Below are positions 42,105-47,733 of a stretch of 47,733 nt of DNA, one piece after another; within the stretch, counting starts at the first letter, position 1, and each line of letters starts with the position of its first letter. Source of the DNA: an uncultured Collinsella sp. (GTDB lineage: Bacteria > Actinomycetota > Coriobacteriia > Coriobacteriales > Coriobacteriaceae). The stretch covers positions 1 to 47,733 of the forward strand of contig CAJLVJ010000009.1 of NCBI GenBank assembly GCA_905210085.1. The letters run 5' to 3'. The translations under genes and the position numbers were made by a program. The notes under the pieces are model-generated. The model saw only the letters and a list, made by a program, of their open reading frames with translations, was not told where the DNA came from and did not search any database.

Positions 42105-43529
42105 CTAGCACACACCTTCCACAAAGCGGTCGAGCTCAACAAAGCGGGAACCCTTGACCAGTACAACATCATGTTTTTCAAGCGCGCCGCCCATGCGGTC
42201 GAGCACCTGCTGATAATCGGAGAACACCTGGATGCGGTCCTCGTCCATGCCCATCATGCGCGCGGCATCGGCCATAAGCTGGGCCAGCTCACCACCCACG
42301 CACGCCAGCATGTCGAGCTTCTTGGCGGCGGCATAGGCGCCCACGAGCTCATGCATGCGAGGAGCCTCATCGCCCATCTCGCCCATCTCGCCCAGGATCG
42401 CCATGCGAGACCCCGTGCACGAAAGCGAGCACAGCAGATCGAGGCCAGCAGCCATGGATTCGGCACTGGCGTTATAGGAATCGTCGATGACGCGGGCACC
42501 GCTCTTGGCGCGCTTGATCTCCTGGCGGTGACCGGTGATCGTGAGGCCCCTAAAAGCAGCATCGATCTGCTCGGGCGTCACGCCCAGGCGATAGGAAACC
42601 GCGGCGGCCTTAACGGCATTAGGAACGGACTGCACGCCGGGGATGGCAAGCATGGTATCGATCGTCTCACCCTGGCCAAAATCGAGCGTAAAGACCGGAC
42701 GTCCCTCGTCATCAACACGAATGTCGCGGGCACGGACCTCATCGTCGTCCGAGACGCCGGCCAGCATAACGTCGATACCAGCAGGCTGGGCGAACGTATC
42801 GCGAATGAACGGCGTAAAGTCGTCCTCACCGCCCAAAACCAGCAGCGGCAAGAAGTCGCCGGCGGCGCACATACCCTGGACAATCTCGGCCTTAGCGCGG
42901 GCGATGTTCTCGCGGCTGCCCAAAATGCCGATGTGAGAGGTACCAATCTTGCTCACGATGGCAAGGTTGGGATTGGCGGACTTGGACAGGCGCTCAATCT
43001 CGTGGAAATGGTTCATGCCCATCTCGAGCACCAGGACCTCGGTATCGGCCGGAGCGGAAAGCACCGTGAGCGGCATGCCGATCAGGTTATTGAAATTGCC
43101 CTTGGTGGCCCAGACACGATAGCGCTTGGCGAGCACGGCGGCGAGCACGTCCTTGGTCGTCGTCTTGCCGATGGAACCGGTAATGCCAACGACCAGGCAG
43201 CCAAGCTCCAGGCGATACGTGTGCGCCAAACGCAGCAGAAACTCCTCGGGATCATCGGTCAGCAGGATGGCGCACCCCTTGTCCTGCGCCAGCGAGACCA
43301 GCTCGGCCTCGGGCTCACGCGTCATCACGACGGCGCCGGCACCCGACTGGACGGCACGGGAAGCAAAATCATTGCCGTCGACGTTTTCACCGGGAAAGGC
43401 GACGAAAATCGTCCCTTCCTCGACCTGGCGCGAGTCGATAACGCACCCGCGGCATACCCGATCGGCTTCTCCCGTCACGGTTCGGGCCCCTGTTGCGGCC
43501 GCGAGGTTGTTGACGGCGATCTCTATCAT
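42105..43529 (-). CDS. murF: UDP-MurNAc-tripeptide D-alanyl-D-alanine ligase
   Basis: A 474-residue Mur ligase adding D-Ala-D-Ala. The N-terminal uridine-binding domain has VIDSRQVEEGTIFVAFPGEN, the ATP loop is GITGSIGKTTTKDVLA, then TKGNFNNLIGMPLT, VLEMGMNHFHEIERL and IDDSYNASAESM. ATG at 43529 has GGGGAG 5 nt upstream. murE, which normally precedes murF, is absent; a 126-base gap with TACAAT and TATTAT hexamers separates murF from ftsI and may hold a promoter. Confidence 0.96.
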   Translation of the reverse strand: MIEIAVNNLAAATGARTVTGEADRVCRGCVIDSRQVEEGTIFVAFPGENVDGNDFASRAVQSGAGAVVMTREPEAELVSLAQDKGCAILLTDDPEEFLLRLAHTYRLELGCLVVGITGSIGKTTTKDVLAAVLAKRYRVWATKGNFNNLIGMPLTVLSAPADTEVLVLEMGMNHFHEIERLSKSANPNLAIVSKIGTSHIGILGSRENIARAKAEIVQGMCAAGDFLPLLVLGGEDDFTPFIRDTFAQPAGIDVMLAGVSDDDEVRARDIRVDDEGRPVFTLDFGQGETIDTMLAIPGVQSVPNAVKAAAVSYRLGVTPEQIDAAFRGLTITGHRQEIKRAKSGARVIDDSYNASAESMAAGLDLLCSLSCTGSRMAILGEMGEMGDEAPRMHELVGAYAAAKKLDMLACVGGELAQLMADAARMMGMDEDRIQVFSDYQQVLDRMGGALEKHDVVLVKGSRFVELDRFVEGVC

Positions 43530-43655
43530 TGCAGCTCCCCTGTAAACCTAATAATGCTATCGGCGTATTGTATCCCAGCGCCGCACATGCGTGGTGCAGG
43601 GCATGTGAACACCCTCATATGGGACAACAAACCACGCCCCAAAGATTGTAACCCC

Positions 43656-45521
43656 CTACTTCGTGTGCGGGATACCCAGCACGTCGAGCGCGTTGGCCAT
43701 AATGGACTGGAACGGCACCGCAGCGGCATCCGAGCCGCTCGGCGTTCCGTCGAGCGTGATATAGCACAGCACCTTGGGCGATTGTGCCGGTGCAAAGCCC
43801 ATAAAGGACGACATGTAGTTCTCCTTGAGGTAACCGCCGTTCTCGTCGGCTCGTTCGGCCGTACCGGTCTTACCCGCCACGTCATAGCCGTCAACCGCGC
43901 CGCCAACGCCCGTTCCCTCGGACACGACCGTCTGCATGCACGATGTCACCTGGGATGCGGCATCCTCAGAAATCGCGCGCTCGCCTTCGCCCCAGTCCTT
44001 CTCGTCGCCTTTGCTGGACTTATAGAAGTGCGGGGTCATCATCACACCGCCGTTGGCGATGCCGCCCACGGCACGTGCGATCTCAATCGGCGAGACGGAC
44101 AGTGCCTGTCCAAAGCTCATCGAGCCCAGCGTGGCGCCGTCATACTGGTCACGCTCCTTGACGATACCCAGGCTCTCGCCCGGAAAATCTACACCGGAGC
44201 TATGACCGATGCCCCACTTGTCCACATAGGCGGCAAAGTCGTCGGCACCGATCTTGCGCCCCACCAGGACAAAGCCCACGTTGGACGAACGGCGCATCAT
44301 CTCGCGCACATCCATGGTCATGGCGTAGTCGCGCTTGTCGGCATCGGTGACGGTATCGTCGCCAACCTTGATGCTCGCCGGCACCTCAAACGACGTACTC
44401 GATCGCACGACGCCCAAGTCGAAGCCGGCGCCCGCCACGAGCGTCTTAAAGACTGAGCCGGGCTCGTAGGCATCGGTGACCAGGCGCAGGTTCATATCCT
44501 CGGTCTTGGCGTTTTCCAGATCGGTCTGGTCGTAAGTCGGATACGAGCAGGCTGCCAAGATCTCGCCTGTCGTAGGATCGGTGACCAGCGCCGAGCCGTT
44601 CTTGGCCTTTGTCTTCTCGACAGCCTCTGCCAGGGCATCCTCGGCCGCACGCTGGATATTGACGTCGAGCGTCGTCACGATATCAACGCCGTCGACCGCG
44701 GCCACTTTTTTATAGGCACCGCCCGCGATATAGCTGCCGTCCCTCGCGCGCTCGCGTACGAGAGAACCGTTCGTGCCGGTCAGAAGCTTGTTGTATTGCT
44801 TTTCGAGACCCGTCAAGCCGTCGTTGTCCACATTCACTACACCCAGCACCTGCGATGCCAGGTTGCCGTATGGATATACGCGCTTCATGGCCTGCTCAAA
44901 AAGCACGCCGGGCAGGTTCTTCTTCTCCAGCGCCGCAACATCGTCTTCGTCCACCTGGCGCTTGATATACACCCAGGTTCCATCGGACTCAACGAGCTTG
45001 CGGCAGGTCTTTTTATCGATTCCAGTTGCCTTGACCAGCGCTGACACCGTCTTGTCAACATCCTCGACAAGCTGCGGATTCACGGCGATGTTGCGACATT
45101 CGACCGACGATGCCAACACGTTGCCGTTGCGGTCGTAGATGGTGCCGCGTTTGGCATAGAGGGTCTGCGCAAGCAGGCGGCGCGCATCGGCACGCTCCCG
45201 CAGTTTATCGGCTTCGGCAATTTGATAGTCGGCAAGGCGAAAGACGCCCAAGCCCAAGCCAAGCCCGATGAAGCCCATGACGGCTTTGCGGCGAGGCAGA
45301 GGTGCGCCTGTGAGCCATTCGGTCGACGAACTCTTGCGCGACCTGGTGTTATGCACTTGAGGGCCGCCCGAGCCGCGAAGTCGCGACGCCGGGTCGTTGC
45401 CACGGGACTGCCCGGCGTTGTAAGATTGCCGACCCGTTCCTTGATAACCAGAACGTCCCCGCGACGAGGGACGTCCAGAACCGCGGCCCCCATCGGAACC
45501 GCGGCGATAGTCATTTGTCAT
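43656..45521 (-). CDS. ftsI: Division transpeptidase FtsI (PBP3-type)
   Basis: A 621-residue class B penicillin-binding protein that crosslinks septal peptidoglycan. Residues 1-78 are a Gly/Arg/Ser-rich basic cytoplasmic tail; one helix (about 79-98) anchors it; AKRGTIYDRNGNVLASS starts the pedestal. The transpeptidase motifs are SVFK (S356, K359), SSN (412-414) and KTGT (551-554). ATG at 45521 lies 17 nt after the ftsL stop with GGTAGC upstream, a weak site. No PASTA domains are present. Confidence 0.96.
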   Translation of the reverse strand: MTNDYRRGSDGGRGSGRPSSRGRSGYQGTGRQSYNAGQSRGNDPASRLRGSGGPQVHNTRSRKSSSTEWLTGAPLPRRKAVMGFIGLGLGLGVFRLADYQIAEADKLRERADARRLLAQTLYAKRGTIYDRNGNVLASSVECRNIAVNPQLVEDVDKTVSALVKATGIDKKTCRKLVESDGTWVYIKRQVDEDDVAALEKKNLPGVLFEQAMKRVYPYGNLASQVLGVVNVDNDGLTGLEKQYNKLLTGTNGSLVRERARDGSYIAGGAYKKVAAVDGVDIVTTLDVNIQRAAEDALAEAVEKTKAKNGSALVTDPTTGEILAACSYPTYDQTDLENAKTEDMNLRLVTDAYEPGSVFKTLVAGAGFDLGVVRSSTSFEVPASIKVGDDTVTDADKRDYAMTMDVREMMRRSSNVGFVLVGRKIGADDFAAYVDKWGIGHSSGVDFPGESLGIVKERDQYDGATLGSMSFGQALSVSPIEIARAVGGIANGGVMMTPHFYKSSKGDEKDWGEGERAISEDAASQVTSCMQTVVSEGTGVGGAVDGYDVAGKTGTAERADENGGYLKENYMSSFMGFAPAQSPKVLCYITLDGTPSGSDAAAVPFQSIMANALDVLGIPHTK

Positions 45522-45538
45522 ACTCAGCTACCGTCTTG

Positions 45539-46009
45539 CTACTGAGCGGTCGCGGTCGCGTTGGCGCCCGCGGCTGCATCCTGCGAAAAGTCAAGTGTAA
45601 CGCTCTCGCTGGGCTCCACCATGCCATAAGCGCCCGCAAGGTCGCGAATGCGCGTGTCGGCGCCATAGACCGAATGCATGACCTCCAGGTCGGAGCTCTC
45701 ATCGGTCGCCTTTTCGAGCGTGCTGGTAAGCTCGGCGTTGCTGTTGAGCACCTGGGCCGTAACGCCGGCGAGCGCCACGCGGGCGACGCCAATCGTCATG
45801 AAGATAGCCGCAATGATGCAAAACGTTTTAAGAACGCTCATGAAAACCGGGCTTACCGCCTGGTTTGCCTGACGGCCCGCGCCCGTGTAGACATCAAAGC
45901 GCGGCGCGCGCTGCTCACGGGGAGCAACGGGGGCCTGCGGCGTCTCACGATAGGCGGGCATGGCGTTCATATCATAGGCGAGTGCTGCGCTTGAAGTGTT
46001 GTAGCCCAT
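45539..46009 (-). CDS. ftsL: FtsL-like bitopic division protein
   Basis: A 156-residue protein in the ftsL position between rsmH and ftsI. A disordered cytoplasmic N-terminus (about 55 residues) is followed by one membrane helix (about 57-80, VLKTFCIIAAIFMTIGVARVA), then a coiled-coil-like segment (ALAGVTAQVLNSNAELTSTLEKATDESSDL) and a short tail ending in Ala/Thr. FtsL is poorly conserved in sequence, so the call rests on topology and position. ATG at 46009 has GGGAGG 9 nt upstream. Confidence 0.8.
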   Translation of the reverse strand: MGYNTSSAALAYDMNAMPAYRETPQAPVAPREQRAPRFDVYTGAGRQANQAVSPVFMSVLKTFCIIAAIFMTIGVARVALAGVTAQVLNSNAELTSTLEKATDESSDLEVMHSVYGADTRIRDLAGAYGMVEPSESVTLDFSQDAAAGANATATAQ

Positions 46010-46099
46010 GATATGCCGCCTCCCATCCCGAGTACGTTGGTAGTGTGTTTAAGCTTCGTTTATGGTGCGAGCGGGAGGTCCAATATCGCGCGGTCGCGC

Positions 46100-47065
46100 C
46101 TACAGACGCTGCGCCACGCGGATTTTGGCTGATCTCGCCCGGGGGTTGCGCTCAACCTCATCAGGCTGGGCAACCAAGGGTTTGCGGGTGATGACCTTGA
46201 GTATCGGCACGTTGCCGCACACGCACACCGGAATCTCCGGCGGACACGTGCACCCCTGGCTCATCTCCTTAAAGTGGTTCTTTACGATACGGTCCTCGAG
46301 CGAGTGATACGAGATGACGCAGATACGTCCGCCCGGGTTGAGCCACCTGGTGGCGGCATCAAGCCCTCGTTCGAGCACATCGAGCTCGTGATTGACCTCG
46401 ATGCGAATGGCCTGGAAACTTTTCTTGGCCGGGTGTCCGCCATGCCGACGAGCGGCAGCCGGGATACCCGCCTTGATGATCTCGACAAATTGGCCGGTGG
46501 TTTCGATCGGTTCATGCTCGCGGCGGCGCACGATCTCGCGCGCGATCTGCGAGGCGAACTTCTCTTCGCCGTAGACGCGTAGAATCCGGGCGAGGTCGTG
46601 TTCGTTATAGGTGTTGATGACCTCAGCTGCGTTTAAGGTGTTATTGCCCGGATCCATCCGCATGTCCAATGGGGCGTCCTCGTTATACGAAAAGCCCCTG
46701 CCAGGGATATCGAGTTGCGGCGACGAAACGCCCAAATCGAACAGGAAGCCATCGACCCCGGGCACCTCGGCCGAGCAAAGCAGCTCGTCCAAGTCGCCGA
46801 AATTGCCCTTCAGCAGCTGGTGCGGAACGCCGGGAACCTCGCGGTCCAGACGGGCGCCAGCGGCCTCGAGGGCCATGTCGTCCTGATCGACGCCGAGCAA
46901 AAGACCCGTCTCCCCCACCTGCGCGGCCATCTTTACCGAATGGCCGGCACCGCCAAGGGTGCAATCGCAGACAACGGAGCCGCTCTTTAGCCGCAGCGAC
47001 TCAAGCACTTCGCCGAGCATGACAGGTTCATGCCGATATTCTTGTGTCAAGATCCCACGCTCCAT
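46100..47065 (-). CDS. rsmH: 16S rRNA (cytosine-1402-N4)-methyltransferase RsmH
   Basis: A 321-residue SAM methyltransferase (MraW) acting on C1402 of 16S rRNA in the ribosomal P site. YRHEPVMLGEVLE, the SAM loop DCTLGGAGHSVKMA, GVDQDD, FDLGVSSPQLD, RGFSYNEDAPLDMRMD and ISYHSLEDRIVKNHF are all present. The start is uncertain: ATG at 47065 has no well-spaced ribosome binding site, while TTG five codons later has GGAG 9 nt upstream. It lies 20 nt after mraZ. Confidence 0.95.
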   Translation of the reverse strand: MERGILTQEYRHEPVMLGEVLESLRLKSGSVVCDCTLGGAGHSVKMAAQVGETGLLLGVDQDDMALEAAGARLDREVPGVPHQLLKGNFGDLDELLCSAEVPGVDGFLFDLGVSSPQLDIPGRGFSYNEDAPLDMRMDPGNNTLNAAEVINTYNEHDLARILRVYGEEKFASQIAREIVRRREHEPIETTGQFVEIIKAGIPAAARRHGGHPAKKSFQAIRIEVNHELDVLERGLDAATRWLNPGGRICVISYHSLEDRIVKNHFKEMSQGCTCPPEIPVCVCGNVPILKVITRKPLVAQPDEVERNPRARSAKIRVAQRL

Positions 47066-47085
47066 CCGTTACCCGTGCCTTGCCC

Positions 47086-47520
47086 TTACGAGAAGAAGAG
47101 GTCCAGCAGGGCCTCATCGTCATCGTCCTCATCGGCCGCGGCGCGATCCCAAACCTCAAGGTGGTCGTAGTTGCCCACAACCGTGACCTCGCGGTCGAGG
47201 TTCGCCTGCTTGCGGAGAGACTCGGAAAGACCGATACGACCGGCGCTGTCCACGTCCATCGACGTGGTGCGCTTGTTGATCGCCCTCATGAGCTTCTGGT
47301 CATTAATGTCACGCGGGTTAAAACCCTCGTGGCCCTCACGACCCGCGAAGAGTCCTTCGACCCACTTATCGAAGGCCTCGGCAGAGAACACGTACAGAGC
47401 ATCGACATCCAGGGCTTTGAACACGCGAACGTGCTCTCCAAGCTCCTCGCGAAGGGGTGCAGGCAGGGACAGACGACCTTTTGCATCGAGATTGCGCTCG
47501 TATGCACCAGTCATTCCCAT
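47086..47520 (-). CDS. mraZ: Transcriptional regulator MraZ
   Basis: A 144-residue protein with two SpoVT/AbrB-like domains, a ring-forming DNA-binding regulator that usually represses its own dcw operon. The first domain contains YERNLDAKGRLSLPAPLREEL, the second RTTSMDVDSAGRIGLSESLRKQ, each with the DxxGR core. The acidic tail DEDDDDEALLDLFFS is typical of actinobacterial forms. ATG at 47520 has GGGAGG 6 nt upstream. First gene of the dcw operon, preceded by the promoter at 47589-47617. Confidence 0.96.
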   Translation of the reverse strand: MGMTGAYERNLDAKGRLSLPAPLREELGEHVRVFKALDVDALYVFSAEAFDKWVEGLFAGREGHEGFNPRDINDQKLMRAINKRTTSMDVDSAGRIGLSESLRKQANLDREVTVVGNYDHLEVWDRAAADEDDDDEALLDLFFS

Positions 47521-47558
47521 GTGCGCCCTCCCCTCGGTTACTCAGATGGCACGTACGC

Positions 47559-47608
47559 GGGGAACCACCCCGCCTGTCGACGTGATTAATAATATGGGGA
47601 ACCGCCCC
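47559..47608. promoter_or_regulatory. Duplicated GGGGAACCRCCCC element at the dcw promoter
   Basis: GGGGAACCACCCC at 47559-47571 and GGGGAACCGCCCC at 47596-47608 (plus strand) differ by one base and start 37 nt apart. Each is a GGGG...CCCC near-palindrome. The second fills most of the spacer between the -35 and -10 boxes of the dcw promoter, the first lies just downstream of the expected start site. This is a typical repressor layout. MraZ is the obvious candidate, although the known MraZ boxes are TGGGN direct repeats rather than palindromes. Confidence 0.55.
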
Positions 47609-47617
47609 ATTTTTCAA
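47589..47617 (-). promoter_or_regulatory. dcw operon promoter
   Basis: On the minus strand TTGAAA (47612-47617) and TATTAT (47589-47594) are spaced by exactly 17 bp, close to the sigma-70 consensus. Transcription would start near 47582, about 60 nt before the mraZ ATG. Confidence 0.75.
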
Positions 47618-47621
47618 CACC

Positions 47622-47665
47622 TTCCCCCACCCCTTCCCCCCCCCCGCCCCACCACTCCACCCCCA
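47622..47665 (-). other. G-rich tract with G-quadruplex potential
   Basis: The minus strand here has, in order, tracts of 5, 4, 10, 4 and 5 G separated by short spacers (TGGAGTGGT, C, AA, T). It lies about 5 nt upstream of the dcw -35 box. The run of ten G/C (47636-47645) is prone to length variation. GTGGG-like units inside it could also be MraZ contacts. Confidence 0.65.
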
Positions 47666-47684
47666 ATATGCTGTAAAACACCCC

Positions 47685-47698
47685 CGAGCATATGTTCG
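47685..47698. promoter_or_regulatory. LexA-like site (one mismatch)
   Basis: CGAGCATATGTTCG differs by one base from the Gram-positive SOS box CGAAC-N4-GTTCG. It lies between the G-rich tract and the NrdR-like box. With a mismatch in a conserved position it is only suggestive. Confidence 0.35.
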
Positions 47699-47701
47699 AA
47701 A

Positions 47702-47717
47702 ACACAATATGTTGTGT
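47702..47717. promoter_or_regulatory. NrdR box
   Basis: ACACAATATGTTGTGT matches the NrdR consensus ACACWATATATWGTGT at 15 of 16 positions and is part of a perfect 8-bp inverted repeat (47700-47719). A weaker copy, CCCCAATATGCTGTAA, starts 41 nt to the left at 47661. NrdR represses ribonucleotide reductase genes. No such gene is in the window, so the target is probably a plus-strand gene starting just beyond the right edge. Confidence 0.6.
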
Positions 47718-47733
47718 TTGCAGCAACGGCGGG

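Noticed and set aside
43530..43655. Remnant of murE between ftsI and murF
   Set aside because: Only 126 bases, no Mur ligase motif in any frame; the gene is absent, not decayed visibly.
41754..44456. Very long plus-strand open frames (up to 900 codons) opposite mraY, murF and ftsI, and similar ones opposite argH, polA and the desulfidase gene
   Set aside because: They are antisense shadows caused by high-GC third positions in well-identified minus-strand genes; their translations are rich in His, Arg and Gly and resemble no family.

Overview
This window is GC-rich, densely coded, and looks like core chromosome of a member of the Coriobacteriia, probably Collinsella or a close relative. The assignment is by inference from gene content: an actinobacterial-style division set (FtsZ, SepF, YggT, DivIVA, no FtsA or MinCDE here), Coriobacteria-like protein variants, and G/C-ending codons. 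I see no tRNA, rRNA, CRISPR array, transposase, integrase or phage gene.

Left part (1-23.7 kb) is a run of single genes and short operons, many separated by strong intrinsic terminators: the start of rpsA, a HAD phosphatase, L-cysteine desulfidase, rpiB, ndk, argH, argG, a Cof-type HAD phosphatase, polA, an M18 aminopeptidase, yaaA, a small membrane protein, thiC (TPP riboswitch), thiD, an SGNH hydrolase, a PARG-like protein with an altered catalytic motif, a BI-1 family membrane protein, a small unknown protein, a PiT phosphate transporter with its DUF47 partner, and a nitroreductase. Several intergenic spaces hold long, nearly perfect inverted repeats that resemble a dispersed palindromic element family.

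Right part (23.9-47.5 kb) is one long minus-strand block centred on the dcw (division and cell wall) cluster. In transcription order it is mraZ, rsmH, ftsL-like, ftsI, murF, mraY, murD, ftsW, murG, murC, murB, ftsQ, ftsZ, then pgeF-pstS-pstC-pstA-pstB-phoU, then yggS, sepF, yggT, divIVA. Two features stand out. murE is missing from its usual place between ftsI and murF. A complete high-affinity phosphate uptake operon sits between ftsZ and yggS, with pstS overlapping pgeF by ATGA, so phosphate import and peptidoglycan precursor editing appear to share one transcript.

The most interesting regulatory find is upstream of argG: a 24-codon ORF with a perfect ribosome binding site and six arginine codons in its last ten, followed by competing stem-loops and a U-tract. 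This looks like an arginine-sensing transcription attenuator. At the right edge, the dcw promoter carries a duplicated GGGGNGGTTCCCC element with one copy in the -35/-10 spacer. Next to it lie a strong G-quadruplex tract and a near-consensus NrdR box, which probably belongs to a divergent gene just outside the window.
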